Assembly: GCF_029873635.1 (NCBI RefSeq)
Contig: NC_080425.1
Location: 38,815,390-38,879,389, forward strand
DNA length: 64,000 nt
Direction of reading: 5' to 3'
Source: Malania oleifera
Lineage: Eukaryota; Streptophyta; Magnoliopsida; Santalales; Ximeniaceae
Shown here in pieces: positions 21,813 to 35,000 of the stretch (position 1 is the first letter of the stretch; each line of letters starts with the position of its first letter). A program made the translations under genes and the position numbers. The notes under the pieces were generated by a model that worked only from the letters and a program-made list of their open reading frames with translations, did no database searches and was not told where the DNA came from.

Positions 21813-22790
21813 TCCCAAGAGGTGGGGTGAATTGGTACTTTTAAAATTTAATCCCTAGGTCAATCTCCTAATAGCAGTATTTTCACAACCCTATGGTCAA
21901 TCTAGTGCAAGTAATGTAAATCAGTTGTAATATGTACCAGTAATCAAATAAAGCAATCTAATTAACAACACAAGCACCAGAAAGCAGTAAAGTAAGAGTG
22001 ACACGCAGAAATGTTATCGAGGTTCGGCTAATTGCCTACGTCCCCGCCTTGGCTAACAAGCACAAGGATTACCACTATAATTGCTCACTTAAGCGTGTGG
22101 AGCAGCACCTATTACAAACCAGGTCAATTAGCACAGGGCTGACCTCAATCTTTACAACCAATCCTTACCGGACTGGATTACCATCCCCTTCAGGCCATGC
22201 TTGGAAATACAAAGGTATTCTCTCAAACAAATGGTACAGAAATAGTGCTTTCACGTAAAGCCGATATGTACCCAAATACGCACATTCACATACACATCAA
22301 TAACATGGATATAGTGTGATCTCAGTGATGCAAGTTTTGTGCAATCTATACTTAACACAAAATAATCAGTATGATGCTCAAGAGTGTTCAACATAAGCAA
22401 TATCTTGGAATCAAAAACAAAGTATTTCAATAGCACATCAATATTCCAAGTATACGAATCAGATAATCAAACTAGTTCAAAAAGAGTTTTCCTCAATGAA
22501 AGATGCACAACACTAGTTTGAAAATAGTTGCTTGTTTGAGAAATCTTTGCACACCAAAAATCAAGCTATTGGACACTTGCAACAAATATGCAAATATCCT
22601 TAGGTTGCAAACTTTCCTAACTTGTAAAACAAATATGCGAAATTTGTTGCAAACTTTCCTAACTTGTAAAACAAACCTTGTAAATCCTAGAGCTTATAAG
22701 TATTTGCTACGAACACAAGCTTTGAGTTCCTCTTTGGTCTCTCTTAAGTTAGTGACATACCTAGGATGTCATTGAGAGCCAAGTTAGATT
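21813..22790 (-). repeat. Sirevirus-type LTR, minus strand (second of two)
   Basis: Starts TGATCCCAAGAGGTGGGG and repeats the block order of the preceding LTR (ACGTCCCCGCCTTGGC near 22040, GTGTGGAGCAGCACC near 22095). It is clearly diverged from it, so these are different insertions or subfamilies and not two ends of a young element. The right edge is approximate. Confidence 0.68.
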
Positions 22791-25330
22791 AGGAGTAATG
22801 TAGATTTCTAGTCTATGCATGAAGTGTCCAACAACCTGTGATAACCGGCAGCGTTTGTGTGTTTTCCAATGTATATTACACAATCTTTTTTTGTACTTTC
22901 TGGAGTTAGTGACAGATGTGATGAATGCAAAGGGATGATCTTTTTACATGCTTTCATTTTACTTGCTTTCATTTATAGCTTTCCTGTACTGCTTTCATTT
23001 ATGGTTTAGACTGTGATGATGTTTAGTGACAAGTTTAGCACCTCTATTGCTTCAGTCAGGTACATGTATTAGGCTACAATCTCCCATAGAGGTTCTCATA
23101 ATCATTTGTGATAGAGTATACTCTGGTTTCCGACCATACTCCGGACAGCTGGTGCACCCTTGCTACTCTATGCCATCGAACGACTCCTTAGATTGTTTAG
23201 CCGAGTTCCAATTAGTTTAGTACGGTAAACTCACTGAACTTAGAGTACGCAGAACAACATCTTAAACGATACTCATGTCTAAACACTGCTTTGTAGGAGT
23301 AGGGTTAACTTAGATTTACTTGCTTTCTTTTATATGCTTTCTAGTAGATTGTTAGACTTCAACCATTAAAAAATACCATCTTTTTACTTCTTTTTTTTAT
23401 ACAAGGTTGTAGTAAACTAATTTGGAAGTAGCTTACTAACTGCACTTCAAGTCCTTGATGATCGACATCCAACTTCCCCACTTTCTACTGAACTTGGGAT
23501 AGTTAGGTTGTATAAATTTTATCTTTGGTAGTTAAGGATCCAAGTCTTGGCGAGCCTACCATTTATCGTAAAAAGAAATTACAACATGTTTGTTTGCATT
23601 GTTAGTCTTATGGTTATATTGTCCGTTTTCAAGTATTTTTTAAAAATTGAAAACAAGATTTACGGCTTTGAATTATTTTGACAACTCATTGTCACAATAC
23701 TCTAATATGCATAACTAACTTTAAAGGATTAAATAACTCTTTTTATACATACTTTCTAATTAAAATTAAATAAAATGGCCACTTAAATTAATATGTAAGT
23801 AAAATAAAAATATCCAAAGGATTTTTTTGTCTATTTTTACTATTTTTCAATTATAATGTATAATATGGTTTTCTAGCACTAAAAATTAAGCTTTTAAATA
23901 TAATTCACTAAAATAATTATAATAATGTCTACTTCTATTTTAATTATTTTTTATTTTCTGTATTTTAATTATTTTAATCATATATTTAAATGTCATTTAA
24001 TTTCAAAATGAACTTTATTCAACCAAAGTTTAATATATTTTATTTTTATTATTTTAATCATAGTTTTAAATGCCATTTAATTTAACAAAATGATCCATTG
24101 TTCAATTGATTTTAATGTATTTTAATTTCAAGAATATTAACTAGTTTCATGGCTTTTGTTTCAGATGTTTAGTTTTCATTTTTAATTTTTATTTTCATAA
24201 TTTTTTATAATAATATCAAATGGCCAATAGCCCCTAAAGTTAAGCTTGTTGGTCACAATATCAATTTCTAAATATATATAATATAATGACAATAGAAGTA
24301 TTATTGCAAAATTTAAAAAAAAAAAATGCGAAGTTTTTTAGTCATGTCTTAAGTTTTCTAAATATAACACTCCACCTCCTAAATTTTTAAAAAACTATTC
24401 CAAAATATATAGTTTAAATTTATTAACAAAATGAACCTACAATTAATCAACTATTAAGTATGTGAAAAAATGAATTTACTTTTAATATAATGATAATTTT
24501 ACCTTTTTTCTTCAATTTTGAAAAGATAACTTAAGAAAATAACATTAATTTAATAAATTAAGTTTAAAAATTGTTCAATTAAGTTGAATTTATTTTACCA
24601 ATTAATATATGCAGACAACATAATTAAACTATCATTTTTAAAAAATTAAATATTTTTAAAAAAAGATAATAATTAGGAAAAGTACTTAGATAATCATATT
24701 GTTCCAAATTATTTGTTGTATACAATTTTCATGCAAATTAAATAATTAAATATACCTTTAAAAATAAAATATAGTTCAAAAATCATTCCAGGATTGGTTG
24801 CTTTCTGGCCCTAATTAAATCTCATATATAATAAAATAACAACTTGAATAAAATCAGCAAATTGACTTGATCAAAAATCAACCAATTAACATAAATTTAA
24901 ATTTCCTCATCCATTTAACATTCATATTTTACAAACAGAAAAAGTGTTGATCGATTTTACATCTTTTTTTTTTTTAAAAAAAAATTGATTCATAACACAG
25001 AATCAGTTGCCACTTCTAAATTTTCCCGAAACATATTACATTTCGTTTCCCATATTTATTGCATTCTACTCCATTGAATAGATATTTTGCAACCAAACCT
25101 AGCAAAAACACAAATAAAACCCAAACCTCAGTGGCACACTACCAGGCTTTCTGAATATATCTAAATTTGGCGGCGATACTCAATAAGAAAAGTTAATAAA
25201 TTACAAATAATCTTCACTGTAACTCATTGTGGAATAACAGTGCACCAAGGTGTCCATTACCATGCCAATGCCATCATTAACGTCGCTTTTTTTTTTTGTT
25301 TTTTTCCTTCTCTGTTTTGTTGGCCTGGCC
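22791..25330. other. AT-rich intergenic DNA, no gene seen
   Basis: 22790-23580 is of ordinary composition, with a loose TGCTTTCATTT repetition near 22950-23000, and no convincing coding. 23600-25080 is very AT-rich. It includes a diverged 80-bp tandem duplication (ATTTTAATCAT at 23971 and 24051) and a stretch related to 10930-11040. The part close to 25330 may be the far end of the SHMT 3' UTR. Confidence 0.5.
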
Positions 25331-25821
25331 AAATACAATTATCAGAGTATAAAAAATTATGGCCAAAATTTCTGGGCTGCGATCCTCAACGTATATCTCC
25401 TCCCCTTATTATGAAAGCAATCCTCAAATATATCAAGTTAAATTGAAACAATATTTCGAAGCCTTCCATAAATAGTGGAAGACCTACCGTGGTAGTTTAC
25501 CTGCACACTCCAGTACCCTTCTTACACGGTCATCTTACATCCCCGGATCAAAGGACTGCTGCCACTGCCAATTTGATGAGACATCAAAACAGGCCAAACC
25601 CAACAGAGTCTCCTCACTACTCCCATAAATTATGGCAAACTACCATGAATGTATTTACAGAAGTTTGGCAACTGCAGAAACCATTATGCTGCAAATGAAG
25701 AGGCCAAACTTAAAAGAGGATGGAAAAAGAATGCCCATTTGGGAATTGTTACCATGAGCAGCACAAGGCAGCCCTAGAAGACAGATGGCATTCCTTCCTC
25801 GATTGCACCTCCAAAACATAT

Positions 25822-26045
25822 TCAAATGTCAAATGCAGGCATTGAAAACTGAGTCGCAAAATTTTCGACTCGGGTACGGAGCTCAACAATATCCTTGTTG
25901 TTATGAAGACCCTTCAGAAAACCCTTCAGTACCATCCCATGCTCTCTCTGTACCCTGCTTGCAATCTGTGCGGCTCTGAGAAGAAAATCAGCAATTATCT
26001 CAAAATCGGACTCCAAACAACCTCTTGATGTCATAGCAGGTGTAC
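25822..26045 (-). CDS. SHM7-like: SHM7-like exon 4 and 3' UTR start
   Basis: Follows a 108-bp intron (acceptor TTTGTAG|GTACACC). It encodes [21 protein letters not shown] through a C-terminal helix ending MPAFDI, with TGA at 25824-25822. The lower side (about 25330-25821) has the composition of a 3' UTR, but no canonical AATAAA could be fixed. Confidence 0.95.
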
Positions 26046-29000
26046 CTACAAATACACACATGAACGCCTATTAACAATAGCACAAAATCTCTCTAAAGAA
26101 AGAAAGATGTTTTCTTGACTCGCAAAATCGATATGTGATGAGGTTTCACTTACCAATCCTTACACCTCCAGGAATGATGGTTCCATTATCACCAAATATA
26201 GCAATTTTATTAAGTGTAATGTGACACACCTCACAGACCTTCTCATAATTCTTACCTAGAAACACAATAAATAAATAAGATGAAAAGAAATAAGTAAAAT
26301 AAGAAAATGGGGAAGGAATAGGCATGCTCCACATAAAAGCTACAAGATATAAACAATTCAAACGTACATGGAATCACATATGCAGCATCAGCATGCGTGT
26401 GTGTGCGTGTTGATTAAAAAAGAGCATACATAAGACAAAGAAAGAGAAGGCAGAACAAAGAGGATAAGGAATCTTCAAACCAAAAGGATAAAGTAAAAGA
26501 CAACCAACTCAACAGAAGCTTCCAATAGTGCTTAAAATCCTCAAAATAATTTTGCAGTACCAGTACCCATCATGATAAAATGTGTGCATAGGTGCACGCA
26601 CGAGCATGCATTGAACCAACCCTACCTAGTGTAACTTAAGGCTTGATGATTATGATGATGGTGATGGTGATCAGGCATCAGGACGTGTCTCCATCTTTTC
26701 AACGGCAAAGCCAGCAATTTATATTTGGGGGGCTTCGGTATAAATATAATTTCCTTAAGGGGTTTATAAATCTTTGGGAAAGCCCACATATTTGCAAAGA
26801 GAACATTTTAAAACATGAAAATATTTTACACAATGTAGCTCCACAGCATCATTTTAATGAAAACTACAATGAAAAATAAAGTGATGCTGAAAATTCGGAG
26901 GCTTCATTAGAAAGTATAACGTATCATTTTCTTTGTTCCTTAGTAAAAGATCCTATACACAACATAGTATCTCTACAACCCATTCCATACATCATAAAAA
27001 AGAAAGTGCCTCATTTCAAAACATAACTTATATGAAAGGAGATGGCGGCTTTCCTGAGCAAGTCCTATTTGCTCAATAAAATAATGCCATTCAGATTGCA
27101 GGACAGAAGCGATTGCAACAAATCTGTGATGGATTTAGTCATTCCTATTTGCAGAAATATAATGCCAATGATGCAGGACATGAAGCTGAAAATTGGATCA
27201 ATTGATTTGACCCCATTCAGAAGCTGAATTCAAAAAATATGGTCAGGCCAAAACGTCTCTGGTTTAAATTAATTAAAAAGTGATATTATGTGGGGATTTG
27301 TTTGCCAGTATGTTTGTCTCGGGGGTTTGAAATTTTCTTAATTTTATTTTTGCAATATATTATTATGCAGCAACACCGTAAATTGGATTGGTTATTTTAA
27401 TTGAAATGGCTGTTTCCCACCAAAATCTCCCACTCTCCCTTACATTCAACCTCCATCCCCTCCTCTCCTCATCTTGGTGGCAATAACACAGCAGCCATCA
27501 CCAGCCTTTCACTTTTCTAATACTGTATCCTTTAATTTTCTCAGCTATAATTTCATGCAAATAAAGCACACACAGAACCATGTCCAGCATCTAAATTAGG
27601 ATTATGTCCAACATCTAAATTCTAGAGGGTTGCCAAGCTTAATACTGTGCATTAAATACATGTACACCCCTGCCCACAGCATACATAACACAATATCGAC
27701 ACCCAATATGCGTGTTTGCATTAGTGGAAACTTAAAACATAACACATCCTTGGTATAAGAACACAACCACTCCCATATCATATACAAATCATAAGCTACA
27801 AATAATTTACCAGTTGGTGAAACCTCAACATATTGAACAAAAAACTCAAATCAAATAATTTGCACAATATCAATGATTTGATTAGAAGAGGAAAGCTACC
27901 CCACAAACATGTCAACCATGGAAATTCAAAGTTCAAACATCACCTATCTGAAGATTGTCGACACTAACATGAAAAGATTTTAATCTCAACATCCATTCAA
28001 AGCAACCAAACCATGGATTTAGATATTTGTGATTTCCATATAGTCCTGGACTCCTGGTCATTGGTTTTTCCTATAAAGCAGCAAATATAAAAAAATAAAA
28101 TATTGATACTTGTTACAAGATAAGATGCAAAGAACCTATAACTTCCTCTGAAATTAATTCAAGTGAAAACTTCAAAAGTAGTATCGTATCATGGCTTGGA
28201 AAAATAGTAGCGGTCGATGTAACAGTAACTGTTGCTGCATAATGACTGCATACATTGCAGATGTTGCATAACAGGTAACAGTTACCTTGTCCATGAATTC
28301 ATTTTTCAGATTAACAAACTCATCAAAAACATATATAATCATATATTTTGATCCTCAAATCCTACACACAAATGCTTTCTAAATGATTTTTAGTAAAATT
28401 TAATTACACATAGCAATGGTATTGAATGATATCCTGCTTTCTTTAGTCACTACTGAAGGAAAGGGAGGGGGAGAGGGAGGATTTGCTACTTTTAACAACT
28501 TTTGGTGGCTATAAATGGAATTTAAATAAGAAATCATAAATATAGTAATACATAAAAACATAGAATGTTCAAATTTCAAACAAGCACAAAATGCATTCTG
28601 CATAGTTATAGAATGTCTTTTTGATTCCAAATTAATTGGAAGAAAAATTATTTTAAAAATTGAAGCAACTTAAAATAAAAATATCCATTCTTTTGGCAAG
28701 GAAAATGGATTTATTTTGGGCTAGTTATCAAAGAAATATAAACCAAATAGAGTAGATCACTAATTTAAAATGGCAAACTTAAAATTGAGCTTCTATGCTT
28801 TAGTATAGGAAAAATGGTGAGAAAAAAAATGCAATGACATGGCTTAAAATTCAATTATGGGAATCCACAGCCAATTTGACAGCCTAGCAGCCTGTAATAG
28901 TGCACATAGTCGAAAAAAGCTCTTACCGTACCACAATGGACCATAGCAACAAACACGGTTATAAACCAAGAGGCCTCCAAATAGCAATGTAACAGTCTCG

Positions 29001-32000
29001 GAGGCTACCAAGAACCCTATACAGCCACTTCACACTGAATTTTAAAACTATAATTTTTAAACAATATAGGTCTCAATTTTAAACCATCATACTTGAGCTG
29101 TAACTTTTAAGTTTTGAACTTCGTCAAATTCATTCCATTACCATAAAAGGACAAAGTTTGCTCTCCGAATAATATTGCAACTACCTATTGCGGCATAAAT
29201 TTTTTTGTTAGAAAAAAGAAACATAAACTAAGTTTATATTTTAGAGCCCAAAAATCTAAAGCATCCAAGACACACCTATGTCTGTAGTGCTTAGCAAACA
29301 AACAGATAAGTAGTTTCTCTTCATCTATCATTATAATAATGAGTTGCAGCGATGATCTTCGAAAAAGCAATCATAATCCTACTGAATTTTGATTAAAAAG
29401 CTACAGGCGGGATTTCGGTCTTCTCTCAGCACATGTTAACTATCCTCAGGCGTTACCTATACCAGTTCTTGATTCATTTCAAGTCAATCTTGGATTGTTC
29501 ACAGTTTTCTTGATTGTTTCTGAAGAATTTGATCTACTTCATTGTAATTCAATCTTGAATTGTTTCCCTTGTCATGGAAGAAATTTTTGGGCAATCGCTT
29601 GAAGAAAGGGATATGAGCCTATGAGGTAATTGATCTTGAATATAATTGGAAACCAGTAAGTTGCAACAGGTGTTTTTTGTTTGGTCACAATGGGAACCAA
29701 AACAAAGGAAAGGAACTCTGAATTAAAGAAAAAAGTGGCATCTGACATTCCTTTATCAATAACTACGCTGCTTTTGACAGATGAGAATGTGAAAAAGGTG
29801 AAAGTGATGATGATATGAGCATGGAGAATGATGATAATGGTCATGAACTGGTACTGGAGAGCCTTCCAAAAAGTGAAAATTCATGCAAAGGTGCTTCATC
29901 TTCTGGAAAATTTTGCAATATTACTATCAAATCCACAAGATTAAATGCTGGTCTTTTAAGAAAACCCCATACTGGTAGCAAGAATAACAACAAAGTTTCA
30001 GGTGTTGCAAATATTCTTGTTTCTGCAGCTTCTAAAGCTGTAATTCCTGACACTGCTGTTAAGATGCAAGGTAGCAGTTCAAACATCTACATACCTCTGG
30101 GGTGAAAAATCCTCAAAATCCTTGTGCAAAAAATAAAGATAGTATCTCTATTGATATAAATACTTGCCAAATATTCGCTGGGGCATCCCATACGAGCGAC
30201 ACGTTACACTTATACCACCCGGGTGTAGCAAAAAAATGGGCAAAGATGGGCCAGGTCGTTCCCTCAAAGCAACGCGCCGTGTCGGCACCCAGGTATGGTG
30301 TCAAATATATGAGGGTTCCCGCATCATTCTAGACGTGAGCGGGTAAAGAAATTAGTTTAGAAGACTAGGATTAGACTAGCAACATGGAATATAGGGACAC
30401 TTAAAAGCATGGAAATTGTGGACACAATGATGAAAAATTATTTTAATCTGCCTTGAAGAAACTAAATGGGTGGGGGGGAAGCTAGAGAAATTAATAAATC
30501 AAGATTTAAACTTTGGTACACTAGAAAACGAAAATATAAGAATGGGTAATAATTATTGTAGAGAAAAATTTAAAAGATAGCTTTGTAGATGTCAAAAGAG
30601 TATGGGGTAGATTTATAAAAATTAAGATGGACTTAAGCCAAGAGATAATAAATATCATTAGTACTTATGTTTCTCAAGTAGGCTTCACAGAAAACCTTAA
30701 AGAGACAATTTTAGGAAGATACGGATAGTATTATACAAGAACTACAAGGGATTGAGAAACTATTCATAGGAACAGAGCTAAATGGATACATTGGAAGGGA
30801 TAATAAAGGTTATGAGAGAATACATAGAGGATATGGATATGGAGACAAAAATGAGTCTGGGAAGATAATCATGGACTTTGCTACGCCATATGATTTTATA
30901 CAATGAATACTTGCTTTAAGAAAAGAGAAGAACACTTAATAACCTTCAAAAGTGGACAAAATAAAAGTCAAAGATTTTTTCTTAACTAGGAGGGCAAATC
31001 GTTTATCGTGCAAAGATTGTAACGTTATCCCAGATGAAAGCTTAACCACATTGTAAAGTTTAAGTACTAGATATATGCATTAAAAAAAATGGAACAGAAA
31101 TAATAAAATAAATCATAAAAGAACTAGGTGGTGGAACCTAAAAAGAGAAAATATAATTAAATTTAAAGATAAAATGATCAAAGATGGTGGCTATAGAGGA
31201 CGGTGTAGACATAAACACTCTTTGGAGCAGGATAGCTAGCTCTATTAAAAAAATAACAAAAGAGATTTTAGGTGAATCGAGATGAAGATTCTCGAATAGC
31301 AAATAAAGTTGGCAATGGGTTCAAGATGTCCAAAACTTGTTAAAGCAAAAAAAAATTGGTATAAAAATGGCAAAAATATAGAAACATGGATAATTTGAAA
31401 AGTATAAAGAGGCAAGAAAAAATGCAAAAAAGGTTATTAGTAAAGCTAAACATAGATCATTTAAAAATTTGTATGCTACATTGGATACAAAAGGAGAGAG
31501 ATATATGTAAAATTGTTCGAGCGAGAGAAATAAATAGTTTAGACTCAGGTAATGTAAAATGTATAAAAACTAAGGATGATATTGTCTAGGTTAAGGAAGA
31601 AGACAAAAGAAAGATAGCGAAGTTATTTTAGTAAGCAATTTAATAAAAATCAAGTAAAAGGCTTAAACTTAGAATTGATAAATAAGGAAAATACTAAAAA
31701 TATAAGATTTATTCACAAGATTAGAGTTAACAAAGTTAAGATTGCACTAAAAAAGATGAAAAAATGGAGAAACTATAGGACTGAATAACATCCCAATTGA
31801 AGTTTGGAAATGCTTAGGTAATAACAAAATTATAATGTTAACTAATTTATTTAACATAATCATAAAAACTAAAAAAAGGTCAAACAAATAGAGGAAAAAC
31901 ACTTTAATATTTATATACAAAAACAAAGGAGATATTCAAAATTATAGTAACTATCATGGAATTTAACTTATAAGTCATACAATTAAACTATGGGAAAGGA

Positions 32001-35000
32001 TAGTTGAAAAGAGATTAAAGCTAGAAACAAAGTTTCGGAAAATCAATTTGATTTTATGCTTGGGCAATCTACTACAGAAGCAATATATCTTTTAAGAAGA
32101 TTAATGGAAAAATTTAGGAAAAAGAAGAGGGACCCACATATAATATTTATTGACTTAGAGAAATCGTATGATAGGGTACCTAAGGAAGTTCTATGGTGGG
32201 TTTTAGGGAAATAAAAGGTGTTATGTAAGTGTTAAGTCTATCGGTGGAGAGACTAGAGAATTTCCAATCAAAATAGATGTACATCAAGGATCCGCTTTGA
32301 GCCCTTATCTTTTTGTTTTAGTGACGGATCAACTGACTAGGAGTATCCAAAATGAGGTTCCATGGTGTATGTTGTTTTAAGATGATACTGCCTTGATTGA
32401 TGAAACTAGGGGTGGAGTAGAGTCCAAGTTAAAATTATAGAGAGAAGTTTTAGAATCTAGAAGCTTTAGGATAAGCATAAATAATATAGAATATATGAAA
32501 TGTAATTTTGGTAATAGTAGGAGGAATATTGGGAACAAAATTAAACTTGATAATGAAGAAATCAATAGCACTAGTAGATTTTGATACCTTGGATCTATTA
32601 AGCAAGCTGAGGGAGAAATTGAAGAGGATGTAATGCATAAAGTTAAAGTAGGTTGAATAAAATGGAGAAGTACTTCAAGTGTGTTTTGTAAACGTAGAAT
32701 ATCCTTAAAATTAAAAAGTGAGTTTTATAGGACAGCTGTAAGACCAGCTATGTTATATGGATTAAAATGTTGGGCAACTTAAGAAACAACATATCCAAAA
32801 AATAAAAATTTTCAAGATGAGAATGTGTATATCGATGAGTGGTATAACATTAAAAGATAAATTAAGAAATAAACATATTTGCAATAAGTTAGGCGTAGCT
32901 CCTGTAGAAGATAAGATAAGGGAGGGATGACTCAATTGATTTGAAAACTTGCAGTGTAGGCCACATAGTGTGCAAGTGAGGAAGAGTGACTTAGTTACTT
33001 TGAGGGGCAGTAGAAAGGGTAGGGGTTAACCTAAAATAACTTGGAATAAAATAGTAAGGATTTAATAGCCCTGAATTTGTTGAAAGAAATTGTTAATGAT
33101 CACATAAATTGGCAGAAAAGAATTCATGTAGCCGACCCCACCTAGTGAGACTTAAGGCTAGGTTTCTTCGTGTTGTTTGTTGTATCTCTGTTGATGGGGG
33201 GGAAAATCAGTCTAAGACTGCAGACAGTGAAAAAAAAAATCTATTAATACCACATGAATTCTCTAATCCTATGTTTGGGAGAGGCCTTGAATTTGGATTT
33301 GGGAGGATTTGGACAATATTCAATATAAAATTGTATTGAATTTTGTCCAAATCCAAGGCCAAAATCCATACTCCCAAATGCAGCTTGAATATTGGATGCT
33401 GAAATATAGGAGGGCTGAATGACCCTCTGACACACAAGGAAGTCAAAGGATTAATAAAAGACAAGGCACTCAGTATGTATGGTTTATGTAAAACAAATAT
33501 AAAGCCCCAAGACAGAAAACTTCTATAGAGAGCAGTTGGCTTACTTTTGTCTATCAATCGGTAAGTGTAAGATAAAATGTGATGATATATGTTGGATTAC
33601 TTTTGTTTATGCTTTGAGTTGTGTTCCAGACAGAACACTTCTATGGAAAGATCTGGTTGGTTTTGTCAATGAGATTTGAGGACTTCCCTTTTTGGATGGT
33701 TCTTGGTGACTTCAATACTGTTAAAAATATTTCTGAAAATAATGGACCTATTTCAAATATTGGTTTGAATGGCTCAAGACGATTTAAAGCAGTTCCTAAT
33801 TCACACAGGATTGGATGATGTCCTTTTGATGGACCAATCCTCACTTGGTCAAACAAAAGGAAGGACAGTAATATTTTTTGAAAATTGGATAGAGTTGTCA
33901 CATCTCCAAGTATGAACCAGTCCTTTCCCAACCTTATGGTTGACTTTAGCTCACCTGGTGTTTCAGATCATTGTCCTCTTATTATAAGGTTTGTAACCAA
34001 AGCAGCAGCAGCAGAGGTAAAAATTTCCCATTTAAGTTTCTTAATTGTTGGACAATCACCATGCTTTCTCGGACTCTATCAGGAATAACTGGAATTCCTT
34101 ATATCCTTTGAAAGCTCCCCCATGTTTGTATTTTGTCAGAAGCTGAAAGCTACTAAAAGAAAGCTCTGAGAATTTCATTAAGTTCATATTTCTAAGATTG
34201 ATGAAAGGATCAGTGTTGCAAAATCTGAACTGGACCAAAATGCATATTGATGTGATGTACAGCTCAAACAGCCATAATGTTTCAATGGTGAGTCAAGCAT
34301 CCAGGAAGTACGACAATCTTGTGATGGCTGAGGAACCTATTCTTAAGCAAAGATCCAGAATCAGCTGGCCAAATCTGGGTGATCAGAACAATAAATCTTT
34401 CTCTGAAGCTGTTAATGCCAGATCAACTTATTCACAAATCAAATTCTTGACTGGTGAAAATGGGGAGAAAGTAAGTTCTTTTGAAGGCATCAAAGAGAAT
34501 TTCCTGACCACCTACTCTGGGGTGCACAGTTCTAGTAATTAAATTGCAATGTTCATTTTTTTGAGAGTATCTTGGATTTGAAATGGTCTGAAGACCGTGT
34601 GTCTATGCTGGGCAATCTGACTCAAAAGGAGGAATTAAGAGAGCTGTATTCTCATTTTCAGATGACAAAGCTCCTGGACCAGGCTTAACTGGAATGTTTT
34701 TATCGATCTTGTTGGAGCATTATTGGAAAAGACTCAAGTTTCAACAGATGCAGTTTGTTCCCTCTTCAATGATTCTAAGCTTCTAAAGCAGATTAATGCA
34801 ACTTGTTAACTTTGGTGCCTAAGCCTAAAGTCAAGAAACCCACAAATCCCAGTGAATTCAGACCATTTTCATGCAACAATCTTCTCTATAAATTCATTGC
34901 AAAGATCTCGCCCACTAGACTTCAAATATGACTGCTTTGCTTTATCAATAATAACCAAGCTTCTTTCATAAAAAGGAGATCTATTCAGGATAACATTCTT

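Noticed and set aside
33207..33557. 116-residue minus-strand ORF
   Set aside because: Overlaps the foldback element and the antisense of the L1 endonuclease start.
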